DNA of 64,000 nucleotides from Muscardinus avellanarius (GCA_963383645.1 OY726571.1:18045376-18109375), one strand, 5' to 3'. Counted from the stretch's first letter, positions 1-12,984 are shown. Notes: generated by a model not told the origin, from the sequence alone. Made by a program: numbers and translations.

Positions 1-49
1 GCAAGGGCCTAAGTAGTAGTTGAGGTTGCCCAACCACCACGCCTGGCTA
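1..49 (-). mobile_element. B1-dID-like SINE, cut by window edge
   Basis: GGGCCTAAGTAG and ACCACCACGCCTGGCT are the complement of the left (B1) half of the SINE family seen throughout the window; the rest lies outside. Confidence 0.7.
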
Positions 50-2843
50 AAATATTGGTGTGGCTTTATAAGGTTTTTTTGGACCAATATATTGAAAAGA
101 TTTCACCCAAGTTGAATTTGCTGTTAAATAAAAAGAGATTTTTCAGCACTTTCAAAAACATATACTTTAGGAAAATGTCATATTTTTTCTCACTTTGTAG
201 TGCCTCAATGGAACTAAAGATAAAATTAAGGTTCTGCATTCTCAGAGAGAAGATTACGTTCTTCAATCCAATGGCACAAAATAGTCATAATAACTAGTCA
301 TATTATGCTCTCAACAAAAGCACATTCTCTTATCATCACTTCATTTGCCAAATTCTCATTGACATGACTGCAGAGACTAAGGAAAGAATATTGTAACTTA
401 AGAATTTTTGTGCATTAAAAATAATACATAGTTATCAAGGATAAAAACTCTGGGTGCTGAAAGGGAAATATAGTTATTATGGATTTCTCAAAGGCAAATG
501 TCAATAGAGGTTTCTTCAATGTATTTGCTATAATTCTATAGTGTGATTCTAAACACTGTCTTGGCCATTGAAAATCATCTCCGTTATGATTGTGTATTCT
601 TTACTATTTTCCTTGATAGGAGTGAGATAAAAGAGGATATTATCACAATAAGTTACAAGTTGATATATTAAAAAATCAATCTTGTCAAATTTCCTATTTC
701 TATGAGTTTTAAAAAATTTGTGTTTGGTGTTCAATGATTTAGAAACTGATTACTTTGCTTAATAAAAATAATGGAGAAGGAAAAATTAATTAAAAACAAA
801 TGATATGCTTCCACAAAATAAAATTTTCCAAAATAATGTTGCTTTGGATGCTTTTAAATTTTGGAATTCCTAATATTAAAAGTTAAACATCATTAGTCCT
901 TGTTAGAAAAATTATGTTTATATTAAATATGCTTTTGTTTTTTCAAGTGTTGGTTCATGCACGTGTCTATTTCCCATATACAAGGTCACTATGTAAACTG
1001 TATAGTAATGGCCAAAAATGTACATTGCCACAGAGTAGGCTATGAATCTTATCAAAGGATTATTATTAGACAGACTGTATTATGATTTTCCTGAACTAAG
1101 TTTTGTTTCAAGATATGATACCATTTCTTTAATGACTATATAAATATCTAATAGTGACCATAGATACTTAATAAAATAAATTTCACAATTTGTCATAAAA
1201 TGTTCCATATGTTTCACTAATGAATACCAGTTATCGATAATGATAATATATAAATATTGAGTAGTAACCATATATTCTTAATTACCAAAGTAAATTTCAA
1301 AATTTGTCATGAAAAGTTCGATATTTTTACTAATAAACATCAGCTACTGTTAATGACATTTTTTAAATATTAATTTTGTATTGTTCATCACCTCACTGAA
1401 CTTTTTGATCTATTCATTTAACATTTTAAGGACCTAAATATTCAGAATATTGGCCACCTAGCTAAAACAGACAGAGTTGATATTCAAGTCCAGAAAATTC
1501 ACACTTTCTGCCTTTAACCAGTAAACCATACAATACATAAGATAAAGTACTAACTAGTGATGTTAACTATCACCAAATCCTCACAAATGGAGTCTGCTAA
1601 TAATGATTTCCCACATGGACATGAACAGAAATATTTTTATATAATTTTAAGAAGATGGATGCTGACATGAGATGAAGAAAGAACATCCCCAAAATGAATG
1701 AAGAGAAATAAGAAGAGCAAGGAAAATACCAAAAGGAAAAAATACTAAACTATCCCGTATAATGCCTTAAACTATAATATGTGCTTAATATATGTTTATT
1801 TATTATACACAGGATAAGTGGAGATGCCTTATTAATCAAGTTAAGTAGTTAGAAAAATTTGGTACCATGAGTTTGTCTCAGAAATGAGTGCATTTAATTC
1901 AGCAGACTGGATTTTGTGGATTTGGAAAATGTATTGACTTTTTTTCCTATTCTGCTAAAGATGTAGAATATTGGAATGGGGACAATCCTACAACCATTTT
2001 TCTGATTGGAGAAAGCATTTCTTCACCCCTCTCCATTAAGACTGGCTAGAACTATTTTCTGTTATGTGCAACAAAAATATTTTATAAATATTCCAAAGTA
2101 TGTCATATACATCAAGGATTAAAATCATACTAACAAAAAAGGTTTTAATCTTTTCAAAACGCAATTATAGAACATAAGGGTATAGAAGCATAGATAGGGG
2201 AGTGTAATATGCAAAATGTAAAATAGATGGTGATTTAAAGGGATTTATGTAAACTCTCAAAGTGCCCATCAGTTAAGTTTCATGCATGGATTAAAAATAG
2301 ATAAATACTTGGCTACAGCTGAAATTATTTAAGATGAAAAAGTGTTCTGCCCACAAGCAATCTACTCATTTGCCTATTCTGTGTCTTTACCAGGCTTCCA
2401 GCTGGATGAATACCAGCCTAGAAAAATGAAATTGTCTAATCTAGCACAAATTCAAGGGATTTTAGGCAAAACAGCTCTCTGGTTTCATCAAGAAACTGAA
2501 CAAATGATCACTGCATTTCATCACAGACAACTTTTCCAGGCTCTCCAAGCTAAAAGACATGAAACCTAATTGGGATGTGGGAAAATGTATGAGTCATGCT
2601 TTGCTCTCATCATTTGAATAATTGCAGACCTGGTATTGCCTTTGAAGGAAAAGATGACTGACACTGAAATATATCAGAGAGATAAACAGACATGGTGAGA
2701 TGAGACATAACCTAGAAATTGTCTTCAAACACATAAAGGACTAACAGTCCTTCATGACTATAAGTCAAGAATAAGAAGCTAATTTAGAAAAATGACAATA
2801 TGTCACTCTCCCTCTGAAGTAAATCTATGAGATAGACATTAGA
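50..2843. other. AT-rich intergenic sequence
   Basis: No recognisable gene. It contains a diverged tandem duplication at 1137-1360 (listed separately). A 75-codon open frame at 2342-2569 has no recognisable domain and no homologue I can name. The rest shows nothing. Confidence 0.5.
1137..1360. repeat. Diverged tandem duplication, about 110-bp unit
   Basis: 1137-1246 and 1247-1360 align along their length: TATAAATAT..., TAGTGACCATA/TAGTAACCATA, AATTTCACAATTTGTCAT/AATTTCAAAATTTGTCAT, CACTAATGAATACCAG/TACTAATAAACATCAG. Many substitutions indicate an old event. Confidence 0.75.
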
Positions 2844-3030
2844 GCTGGGTGGGATGGCTCAGGTTTGTAATCCCAGTACTTTGGAAGCTGAGACAGGACC
2901 GTAGGATTGTATCCAGCCTCAGTAATTTAGAGAGGCCCAGTTTCAAAATTTAAAAAATATACAATAGAGCTAGGGGTGTAGCTCAGAGGTAGAATGTCTC
3001 TGGGGTCAATCTCTCATCCTACAAAAAAAA
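2844..3030 (+). mobile_element. B1-dID-like SINE
   Basis: Both halves are present (GCTGGGTGGGATGGCTCA ... AGGGGTGTAGCTCAGAGGTA). The flanks AGACATTAGAG and AGATATTAGAG look like a target-site duplication with one change. Confidence 0.85.
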
Positions 3031-4074
3031 GTTAGATATTAGAGCTTTTTCAAAATTTTTTATTTATACTTTTATTGAAAATATGGATGTTTTCTCTACT
3101 TCAGGATAAGAGTATAGATTAATGGGCTTCCAACAATTTCTATGAATAAAGCTTGATATGTCTATAGGTAGAAATTAACATAAAATTGATTTCAATGATT
3201 TCCTTAATCAAGAGTATTCTGTATTTACACATGCTTAAAATAAGAGATAAATCTGGAGAAATAAAGTCTCGAAGGATATCTGCTTAAAATTTACAAATCT
3301 AAATGACAACTTGATAAGCTAATCATAAAACTACAGAGACAGCGTCTTAGGACAAGTAATCATACATTATACAATAGGGCTTATTTATTTTTAATTACAT
3401 GTAAGAAGGATTATATGCAAAGATGACAACGGGTTTGACTTATAAACATATGGATAATTTTTCTTTTAGAGGCAGTTTCAAAGGCAGAGTTTTAAGCTGG
3501 ATGAACACATATATCTGACTTAACATGATCCTTCATATCCTCCTAGAAGCATTATACCCACTATAGTCATGTAAATTGCAATTAATTATAAACTGTATTC
3601 TCCAAGGTATTATTATCCTTTTCTTGTAAAAACTAAATAGCATTCATTACAAAGAATTTTGTTTTTTTTTCCTTGAGAAATAATAAACTAAGTAACAAGA
3701 TATGACACTGAATATTCTCTATGCAGCCAAATGTTTTTGATAGCTTCTGGGAAAACATCCCCAACAATATGAAAGTTTTCTAGAAACAAAATTAAAATTA
3801 ATTTTATTTTCTTGCCTGTATTCATAAAAAATGAACCTAAGCTGATTAGATATATCATTTGCTAAAAAATTGTGCACTTCAATTTTTTTTAAGAGGTTAA
3901 GTCTCATATTAAGTGTTTTTACAGCAAAACAAAAACAAAAAGGAAAGGAAACAAGGTCATTTATCATGGAGAGCCTGAAAACCTACCAGTGATGAAATGC
4001 AATTTGTATGTGTCTACGCTCTAAATTTTACAAAAAAATATATTCAGTTCTTTGTTTTAAGCAAAAGAATATGA
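3031..4074. other. AT-rich intergenic sequence
   Basis: No gene or repeat family recognised. Confidence 0.5.
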
Positions 4075-4303
4075 AGCTTGGTGTGATGATGTATGCCCGT
4101 AATCCTAATACTTGGGAGGCTGAAACAGGAGGATTTCAGGTTCAAGGTCAGCCAGCCTCGGCAACTTAGTAAAGCCCTCTACAACCTATTGAGGTTTTGT
4201 TTCCAATTTTTAAAAATAAAATAGTGCTGCAGGTGTAGTTCAGAGGTAGAATGTTTCTGGGTTCAAGCCGTAGCCTTGCTAAAATAAATAAATGAATAAA
4301 TGA
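4075..4303 (+). mobile_element. B1-dID-like SINE, diverged
   Basis: GTAATCCTAATACTTGGGAGGCTGA on the left and GCAGGTGTAGTTCAGAGGTAG on the right; the tail is an AAATAAATG repeat. Confidence 0.8.
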
Positions 4304-4383
4304 AAATGATCTATAAATGGTGACATAGAAATTCAGTGGAACTTAAATCTACTAATATTTTATTTTAAAATATGGTTTGAATT

Positions 4384-4467
4384 TAGTGAGACCATTTTAA
4401 AATTTAAAAAAAATAGGGCTGGAGGTGTAGCTTAGAGGTAGAATGTCCCTGGGTTCAATCTTCGGTA
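4384..4467 (+). mobile_element. 5'-truncated B1-dID-like SINE (right half)
   Basis: Only the region from TTTAGTGAGACC through GGAGGTGTAGCTTAGAGGT and the TTCAATC box is present. Its tail runs into the CA microsatellite. Confidence 0.75.
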
Positions 4468-4478
4468 ACACACACACA

Positions 4479-4517
<39 letters not shown>

Positions 4518-4625
4518 TATATATATATATACTATATACTATATATAGTATGTATTATATATACATTTAAACATATTTTATATAATAATGTATAAAAATA
4601 AATGTACATATATATATACATATAT
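4468..4625. repeat. Compound (CA)n(TA)n microsatellite
   Basis: CA dinucleotides to about 4515, then TA-rich sequence with short palindromes. It begins at the SINE tail and probably grew from it. Confidence 0.9.
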
Positions 4626-5430
4626 ATATGGTTTCAGTAGATGAGAACTTACATTAAGCCATATCCTCAAGATTCAAGGAAAGCTATTTTGATTTAAGGA
4701 ACCATGATCTCTTTGAGAGTTCAGCTTTAGAGTTAACTAGAAAGACTGAGTACTTATGGGAAATTGAAAGGTTTTAAGGAATTCACTTGTGAATTTATCT
4801 CAGCAGGATTAAGGCATTTTGATGTATACCTCTTCCTCAACCTTTTTTATATTTTCTGTGAACATCAGTTTAGATTCTCTCTGCCCCCGAGGGTACATTT
4901 TAATAAATTCCGGTTTTGGGGACACAGAGGGAAATGCACAATGAATACTGTATGCACGTATATTTCTAACACTCTGAATCTCACTATGATATGCAATCAC
5001 AATCCACCAATTTAAAAAATTTAAATACATTTATATTTCCCACAAATGTTCTAAAATGATTCCTGGGATTTCATACCATGCTGAAATACTTATTGATAAG
5101 AAATATCCTAAAAGGGCAACAGATTAATAGACAAAGCACATTATCACACAATTTTCCAAGTGGAAACAAAGGGAACTAACAAAATATTTTAAATGCATTG
5201 ACATAACTAAGCAATTAAGTATTAATTAAATAACAAAATATCATTTTGTCATGTTCTTTGGGATAGAATTTCAATAAAAATGTTAACATTGAGAATTGTT
5301 GAAAGAAGAACTCTCAAGTGGCATTGATACAAGGAGTTCAAGTCATGTGGAAATAAGTTTGTCACTATCTATCAACACCATGAAGAAAGAAAGCATCCAG
5401 GCTAAGGGCAGAGAGAGATTCTAAAGAAAA
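4626..5430. other. Intergenic sequence
   Basis: Open frames of 73-83 codons on both strands near 4764-5030 overlap each other and show no family signature. Nothing else seen. Confidence 0.45.
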
Positions 5431-5600
5431 TGTGGTGGTGCAAGTCTGCAATCCCAGTATTTGGGAGACTGAGATAGGAAGACTGCAGGGTCATGACCAG
5501 AAGTGGAATAACTTAGTGAGACCCTGTTTAAAAATAAAATACAGAGCTGGAGCTGAACCTCAGATGTAAATGCCTACGGGCTCAATCCTCAGCACCAAAT
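5431..5600 (+). mobile_element. B1-dID-like SINE, diverged
   Basis: TGTGGTGGTGCAAGTCTGCAA, GAGACCCTGTTTAAAA and a decayed right half ending CAATCCTCAGCACC. Confidence 0.75.
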
Positions 5601-5895
5601 ATATGTTAAATTTCCTCCATAATCCTTGCTTTATTGAGTGTTCAAATTTGAGGGTAAAAGTCAAGGATATCAGCCTACTTCAGAACAACAGAGGGACATT
5701 GGGCAGGATTGTAGAACAGACAGCCAAGAGAAGCTCTGCCATCCTTCTGTACTCACGTGAGTACAGAGGAAGAAGAAGGAAGTAAGGCCATACCAAATAT
5801 CAGTTTGGTGGTAACGATCAGCTCTCGATAGAATGAGAAAATGTTCACGTGTCTGTCATTGGTACTTCTAGATTAAGCATAAGAAATAAAATCTA

Positions 5896-6093
5896 TCCAC
5901 GTGCGATAGTGCACATCTGTAACATGGGAAGCTGAGACAGAATGATCATGAGTTCCAGGCTGTCTTTAGCAATCTAGAGAGAGACCCTCAAAAACTTAGT
6001 GAGATATTGTTTAAGAAAAAAAGATTTTAAAGGACCAGGGGTGTAGCTCAGAGTTAGAATGCCCTGAGTCCAATTTCCAGTACCAATACAAAA
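5896..6093 (+). mobile_element. B1-dID-like SINE, diverged
   Basis: The left half has lost the TAATCCCAG core; the right half, CAGGGGTGTAGCTCAGAGTTAG, is clear. Confidence 0.78.
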
Positions 6094-6300
6094 ACAAACA
6101 CAAAAAACAAAAACAAAAATAAATACAAATATAAATATATATATATATATATGGGGTAATATAAACAAATACAAAATAAATACAAAACAAATACAAATAT
6201 ATACATATATAAATATATATATATACAAATACAAATATATACATATATGTATGCACATATATAGATATACATACACACACATATAGAAAGAGAGAGAAAA
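6094..6300. repeat. A-rich / TA-rich low-complexity tail
   Basis: Runs of AAAC, AAAT, TATA and ACAC continue from the SINE tail and end in a GA-rich stretch. The apparent minus-strand protein of 74-130 codons (I/Y/F/C-rich) is a translation of this repeat. Confidence 0.85.
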
Positions 6301-6590
6301 GGAAAGAGAGAGAATGCACAGATTCACTTTTTCTCTCCTTTTTTTGTTCTGCTTAGTCCTGAACACTTCCTCACAAATGCTCCCAGAATTAATGATTCAC
6401 CTGCTCTGAAGGCATTAACACTTAAAGTTAACCATTAGGCCATTACCACCATCAGGGTAACAGACATATCTGACACTCCTCAAATTTTCAAAATCAAATC
6501 CTTTAACTCATAAAGAAAATCTCAATAATTTTCAAGAAGAAGAAATGGAATGTCTTATTCTAAGAATACAGATTAATGTGAATAATTTAT

Positions 6591-6790
6591 TTTGTGGTAC
6601 AGGGGATTGAACCCAGAGGCATTGTACCTCTGAGCTATAATCCCAGCCCTATTTTATTTTTATTTTGAAACAGAGCCTCAGGGAGTTGGTAAGAATCACT
6701 GCACTTGCTGAGGCTATCCTCAAACCTGTGATCCTCCCATCTCAGTCTCCCGAGTGTTGGGATTACAGGTATGTGCCCCCATGCCTGGCA
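6591..6790 (-). mobile_element. B1-dID-like SINE
   Basis: Starts at TTTGTGGTACAGGGGATTGA and ends with CCCCCATGCCTGGCA; complete but diverged. Confidence 0.85.
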
Positions 6791-7007
6791 CTGAAAAGAA
6801 ATATTAACACCAAAGGTTCAGTAGACACACAGTAAAGCACAATCACTTGAAAATTCAAAACACATATGTTTCTAAATAATTCATAGTTTTAAAAATGCAA
6901 AATGAATGAGTTGCAATCACTCTCAACAAATACTGACATAAAGTGCTATGTCGCAAACAAGGACTATCAAACAAGGGTTATAAAACTAGAGATTTAAAAA
7001 CAAAGCA

Positions 7008-7065
7008 TGCTGGGTTCCATCCCCAGTACCACAAAAAATAAATAAATAAAAATAAAAATAAAGCA
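7008..7065 (+). mobile_element. SINE 3' fragment
   Basis: Only TGCTGGGTTCCATCCCCAGT, ACCAC and an AAATA tail remain. Confidence 0.65.
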
Positions 7066-7263
7066 TTATCCATCCGCAAATAGTTTCTTTTCATTAAGCT
7101 GGGAATACAACTTAAGAGGCAACCATAATATAGTGTAACAAATGTAATATTGCTAAATACTATATATAATGTGACACTAAAACAGTATGCAATTCTTGTG
7201 ATTTCAGGGAACCGTGTCTAGAAAAAATAGCATTAAGCAGAGCCATGAAGTGCTAACAAAATG

Positions 7264-7265
<2 letters not shown>

Positions 7266-7311
<46 letters not shown>
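7266..7311. repeat. (TG)n microsatellite
   Basis: Uninterrupted TG dinucleotides, about 23 units. Confidence 0.98.
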
Positions 7312-7312
<1 letters not shown>

Positions 7313-7855
7313 TAACTTGCTGGCAACAAAGACCACTAATTAGCGATCAATGGCTGCTTGAATGGCTAGCTGGAGAAACCATCCAGCCACTTGGCAGTTG
7401 ATTGGTCACACTGAATCCTTTCTATCATAATGAGAAGACTGCCAGACATTTATTCAAGATATACATTTGTCTTAACTGAACAAAAGGTTTCTATATCCTG
7501 TTAAGGTTAATCTGTGGACTCATGTAAGACTTAATTCACCACCATGTGCATATATACCATAAGAACAACATAAGCCTTGTATTGGGGCGCTCACTGCTTC
7601 TACTACAAACCCAATCCTTCAGTGACAGGTAACTTGACAGTACCTCCATTTCCCAGGACTTTTGTCTTTGGTGATAACCAGAGTTCCTGGTTACCAAAGG
7701 TTTAACACTTCTTTCAGGGGATAAGATAACTGGAATAAAATATTGTTATGAATTAATTAAATATTGAAACTGCCACCAAGCCACTACTTAGCGAATCAAT
7801 TGGCAAAGAAAATAATGCTTTACTGATTAAGTTGATTGAGAAGAAAATTTTTTAT
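7312..7855. other. Intergenic sequence
   Basis: Nothing recognised. Confidence 0.45.
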
Positions 7856-8264
7856 ATTTGTGGTACTGGGGATTAAACCTAGGGACATTCTACCTCTGAG
7901 CTATACCCCCAGGCCTATTTTATTTTATTTTTTGTTTATGTTTTTGTTTTGGTGGTCCTGGGGTTCCTGGAAACCCTTCTTCCTTCGGGCTATACTCCTA
8001 GACCTATTTAATATTTTTTTATTTGGAAGCAGAGTCTCTTAAGCCAGTGCACGGTTGGCTCCAAACCTGAGCGATCCTGCTGTCTCCGCCTCCCAAGCGC
8101 GGGGATTACAAGTGTGCGCCACCACGACCAGCTACTTTTTGTTTTGAAACAGGATCTCACTAAGTTGTAGAGGGCCTCACTAATCCAGGGCTGGCCTCAA
8201 GTCTGTGAGTCTCATGTCTCAGCCTCCCAAGTACTGGAATTTTGGGTTTATGCCACCCTGCTCA
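7856..8264 (-). mobile_element. B1-dID-like SINE split by a second SINE
   Basis: The right half is at 7856-7925 (complement of GGGGGTATAGCTCAGAGGTA) and the left half at 8133-8264 (TCTCACTAAGTTG ... AGCCTCCCAAGTACTGG). The gap is filled by a short-variant SINE in the same orientation. Confidence 0.82.
7945..8132 (-). mobile_element. Short-variant B1-dID SINE, nested
   Basis: Carries CCTGGAAACCCTTCTTCC, GGGCTATACTCCTAGACC and TCTCTTAAGCCAGTG, shared with the copies at 42,702 and 59,690. The direct-repeat region between TCT and the GGCTGGCT block is shortened. Confidence 0.85.
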
Positions 8265-9509
8265 TATAGTTTCTGTGAACTATATCATGGCAGGGATGAC
8301 TATATCTACATGCCAGGGAATGTTTTAGATCTTATCTGATTATTAAACATTCAATGGTAATAGTTGAAGGAAAACAGCAGCCACCCTATGAGTACAGGAC
8401 CCTAACTTGAGACCTTCTGGAAATGGAGGCTTGGGTCATGCTGCAGGACAAACACCATGACAATCTGTGGTTCTGTCAGACACAAGGGAAAAGGCCAAGC
8501 ATGGGGAACAAGGAAGGCTCTGCCACATGAGTGAGGCCATTAAAAGCATATTTTATAGTTACCTCCTTATTTACTTGCATATGTAAATTTATTTTTCTTT
8601 TTCCTCACCCTGTTATTTTATATAAGAATCATTGGAGGTAGGATACTTTAAAATGTGGCTTTAAGGTTACAGTAGATTCAGTGGGTATATTACTAAGTCA
8701 CAAGGGGAATTACCAGCCCTGGAGATGGCTATGGGAACTGAAAAGAACATATTTTTTCCTTTGGGGGAACGGGGTAGGAACCTCTTATTTTATAAAGATG
8801 ATTTCTGTCATAGAAGTCACGCACACGGAACTGACCATAGTGCTGTAGAAGTTACATATGAACAGAAAGTGGAGAAAGGACATTGAGACACTGAAGATAG
8901 AAACTAGCATGGATTTTTGTCCTTTTATTTTCAGCAAACTATCTTTCCCAGAGTTCCTTGGTTAAGCTCCCAAAAGGCACCTGTTGGAATTTAGAAAACA
9001 GGGAATTGGAAATGTGACTCCATTTGCTTCAAGATTGTAATGGCTGCCCAACCAGGACTGTGGACAGCGGTTTCAGCACTGAACAAGAGGACAGCGGCAG
9101 TCAGGGATCCAGAGTCCCTCTAAGTGGGGTAAAATCCGGGCGTCTGGACTCTGGCCACAGAAGTCCAGTGTCTTTAGTGGATGAGTAACATTTTTGCACC
9201 CCGGACCAATTCTTGATTTGTTTTATCTTTTTCATTGTTTTTCATCTAATAACTATTTTCTCTTCCTTTACCCCCATCACTTTTTCTAACACTGCTATAA
9301 CCACCACTGTATTAATATACTATTTCTCTATTTGAAATAGCCGGAGTGGTTTTCATCATATGACTCACAATATGTGCTTGTTTTATTTCTCTAGCACTTA
9401 GTTCAAATAAGGGCGGGGCATGCCCCATAGGTTGAGAGGAATACGTAAGGTCCTGAGTCTCCTTTCAAATCATTATTTGAGACTTTCTTTTATCTTCTGT
9501 GAGGGGGCA
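8265..9509. other. Intergenic sequence
   Basis: 8930-9230 is more GC- and CpG-rich (CAGCGG, TCCGGGCG) than its surroundings and might be a decayed LTR, but no diagnostic ends were found. Nothing else seen. Confidence 0.4.
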
Positions 9510-9625
9510 TGCCTATAAAGAGAGCAGTGGACCAGCATATTAAGAAAGGGCTGGACTGTGTAGTCAGACAAAGGAATGAAATAATTTGTGCTTTGAAGCC
9601 TCTCTCAGTTACTAAAAATGTGTAC
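9510..9625 (+). mobile_element. Possible MIR fragment
   Basis: AGAGAGCAGTGGACCAG ... CTGTGTAGTCAGACA ... TTGAAGCCTCTCTCAGTTACT follows the order of the MIR 5' half; heavily diverged. Confidence 0.35.
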
Positions 9626-10559
9626 ATGGGCTTTAGAGTCTCCAGCTTGCCACAAAAACAGGTTGGTGAGGAGATGATGCTGTAGTACAATATAGATATA
9701 GGACAACTGAATAAAGACTTATTGAGGTAAAATAAAAGATCACAGACTGCCCCAGTCCAAGGTGCAGCCAAATTGCTCAAAGTGGAGTCATTTGGGGCCC
9801 TAACAAATTCCAGGGACACAGAGTAAGATTCAAGCAGTGAATGCCAATTGCCTCATTCAGTAGTCATTAATGTAAGGCTGTGGCCTGCTTTGGGGATCAT
9901 GAGGTTATACGGGCCCTCTTACAAACCAGCCTTAGCTAAGACAGTAGGAGCATGGGCATAGCGACACATGTCTAAGTATCTCCAAAGATTTAGAATTATC
10001 CAACCTGATCTTGATATAAAACATAAAGCTACCTTAACTAAGAATATTAAGCAAAAAACCTCAAACAAATGAATTTAGAACCATGATCAAGTGCTATTTC
10101 CCACAAAATTTAAAAATCACCAAATTATTGTTATTAGAATGTTATCAATAAAATATATCTCCAACTCAAAGGAATGAGCATCTAAGGATATCTTGCTGTT
10201 GGAAGTCATTTGGCAGTATTCAAATACATTTCTGAGAAACACTGAGCTAAATAGAAATATAAGCACATATCTTTGTATTATGAAAGTTATCTTTATCATA
10301 ATACTATCACCAAAAAATCTTTAATAAACAAACCCAAAACAATCTCATTATGGCCTGTGTATACTCAAAGTCACCCATTATCATTACTAATGTATAATAA
10401 TATTTTAAAATTTTAGTTAATACAATTACGTATTAACTATTAATAAGTAACATTGATAGAAATGATAAAATGAAAGTTAGGTGTCATAAAATAAAATTTA
10501 AAATCTCATACTCCATGATTAGATAGCTCAGGTCATGATACTCTAGACCGTATTTCTCC
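9626..10559. other. AT-rich intergenic sequence
   Basis: Nothing recognised. Confidence 0.45.
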
Positions 10560-10690
10560 TAAGCCGTCACTCACTAGCTTTAAAGAACCTGAGATAGTTA
10601 TTTATTCTTAGTACTTAAATTTCTTCATCTCTAAAATAAAATAGTCCATAACATATAGAGTTACTGTGATACTAAGTGAGATCCTGTAAC
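10560..10690 (+). mobile_element. MIR fragment
   Basis: CACTAGCTTTA, AATTTCTTCATCTCTAAAAT and GTTACTGTGATACTAAGTGAG match the conserved MIR core and 3' half. Confidence 0.6.
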
Positions 10691-11400
10691 ACTTAAAAAA
10701 ATCTGGAAAACAATGTGGTAATTCCTCAAAATATCAAAATAGAAGTATCAGATGGTTCAACAAGTAAATCTAAGAAAATTAAATAAATCTCAAGGAAAAT
10801 GAAACCAGCACATGAAGAAGAAATCCATATGCCCATGTTCGCTGTGGCACTATTCACAATAACCAAGAATGAAAACAGCCAATGTGTTCATTAACTGATG
10901 AATGGATGAAGCAGATGTGGTGCATACACACGAGGAAACTGTATTCAGCCTTTTAAAAAATGTCTCATTTGTGGAAGCATTGATGGCATTGGAAAACGTT
11001 ACGCTAAGTGAAACAAGCAGCACAAAGAAAAGTCGAGCACCACATGAGTTCACTCAAATGTGGAATCTAAAACAATTGATCCCATGGAAGTGGGATGGTG
11101 GTCCAGAGGAGCTGTGATCGAGGGGGGACGGGCAGATGGGTGAACACCAGTCCACAGTTACACAGGAGCAAGAAGGGCTGGCATGCAAATGCACAGTGGA
11201 TGCCTATTGATAAAATAATGCACTGTACATTTTAAATAGCTGGAAGAAAGGAGGTCTAAAGGCCTCCACCAGAAGAAATGATAAATATTTGAGGATATAG
11301 GTTTAACCTGATTTAAACATTATTTAATCTATCGAAACATCACAATGTACTTTATTAATCCGTATAACTTTGTTCATCATTTAAAATATATTTAAGTTTT
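10691..11400 (+). mobile_element. Ancient L1 3' end (L1M type)
   Basis: Contains the typical ORF2-end/3'UTR string of old mammalian L1s: TGTTCGCTGTGGCACTATTC, TGAATGGATGAAGCAGATGT, TTCAGCC, CGTTACGCTAAGTGAAACAAG, GAGTTCACTCAAATGTGGAA, and near 11,330 ATCGAAACATCACAATGTAC. Two overlapping 67-71 codon frames here are shadows of this remnant. Confidence 0.85.
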
Positions 11401-12339
11401 AAAAGTGCCTGGGAGGTGGTAAATGTGTTTGCTACCTTTTGGGTACACACATACACATTTGTACACATGATTTTAGGCAAATCATTTTTCTCATTTCATT
11501 AGTAATTCTTTGGCATAAAATGAAATTAAAAACTGCCATCTCAGCATTAGAGTATCAAGATTACTAAATAAAATGATATATACTAAAGTGACTTTTAGAC
11601 ACAATGGTTAATATAATTTTAATAGGCGATAATTATTCATAGCTAATGATGACTGGTATCTGTTACTGCTAGCAATTTACCAAACTTTATCTCGGTCTCT
11701 GAAATTATTCTAGAAATAGAATTTTTAAATCCAGCAAAAATTAAACATTCTTTATTTAAAAATTATACCCTGGAGCCCTTCTCTTTCTCAGGGTGTGCAA
11801 GAATAAATAATGTTGAGCACAAAGGAAAAAAAACAGATTTAGAGAAAGTACAATTTAAAAAACAGAATGTAATAGGAATTTTGTATTCTATACTAATATT
11901 TAACACTATTTCACTTTGTACCCATCTGGCAATATTCGTATAATAAACTGTTCATTATTCTGAATCTCATTGCATGCTAAAAAGATCATTTTCCCTAAAA
12001 GTAGAATACAGATTGAAAGAAATTTATTTTAAAACATTGAAAGACTGCCATTTTAGGAAGGGCAATGGTGCTATTTTACTCTGTCTAAACTGTGGAGAAA
12101 TCAATAAAGGCTTCATAGCAAGAAGGAAAACCCCAGGGAACCTGTGAACAATTCAGCATTGCCAATTCGTGTGGTAATGTTAATTTTACTTTTCATAGGA
12201 AAAGTACTAAAATGCTGTTCATCATGGTGCAGACTTTAAAACTGTAGACACGTAAAGAAAAGTAACGTGAAGCTTATTATACTACAAATATCACTTAGCG
12301 TGGAGGAGATGCCACAGAGCATCTAGGCCTCAGAAGGAT
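11401..12339. other. AT-rich intergenic sequence
   Basis: Nothing recognised. Confidence 0.45.
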
Positions 12340-12625
12340 TTTTTTTTTATTTATAATGTTGAAAAATAAGTGCAGGTCAATAGTTGAATAGTGAAAGGGG
12401 TTTGGGTTTGGGGCTGCGGGGAGGGAGGAGGAAAAGGAGGATTGAGGAAGGAAATGGTACAAATAATGTCATGTTCCCCCCTATCCATAACTACCAGTCT
12501 CAAAATGTCCAGAGAGTGGGGAGAGGAGATGGAGCGGAAAATACATCAAATGATGTGTTCACTTATGCTTGCACTACTTTACATTTTACTATGATGTACA
12601 CTTAAAATGCACCAATAAAAGTGTA
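12340..12625 (+). mobile_element. L1 3' end with G-rich tract
   Basis: Ends AATGCACCAATAAAAGTG, the 3' signature shared by several L1 ends here. Near its start is GTGAAAGGGGTTTGGGTTTG with further G runs. 12,340-12,510 is duplicated at 15,010-15,180. Confidence 0.7.
12397..12425 (+). promoter_or_regulatory. G-quadruplex-type motif
   Basis: Five G tracts of 4, 3, 4, 4 and 3 separated by loops TTT, TTT, CTGC and A. G4-forming tracts are a known feature of mammalian L1 3'UTRs. Confidence 0.7.
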
Positions 12626-12934
12626 AAAAATGCATAGTTGTGTGTGGTAGCACAGCTTCAGATTTGGAATACCCTTTGGTCCAAACCCAACACAATATAT
12701 CAATTAATTAGTGAATTAACTTAAAATTGTAAAAAAAATAAATAAATAAAAAGTACAGGTCAAATCTTCTACCAAAAGAGGTTGTGACTCCAAAGAAGAG
12801 CTTCCAGGATTTGCACATCCCATCCACCTATCCACAAGGTCCATGATAGAATTCAGATACTGTGTGCGTGTGAAAGGAAAAAAAACAAGGAATCATTTTA
12901 TTGGTTTTACAAACATAACTGAAATTTACCATTT

Positions 12935-12945
12935 CTTTTTTTATT

Positions 12946-12984
<39 letters not shown>

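Noticed and set aside
5974..6366. 130-codon minus-strand frame resembling a multi-span membrane protein
   Set aside because: The I/Y/F/C-rich sequence is the complement of an A-rich, TA-rich SINE tail.
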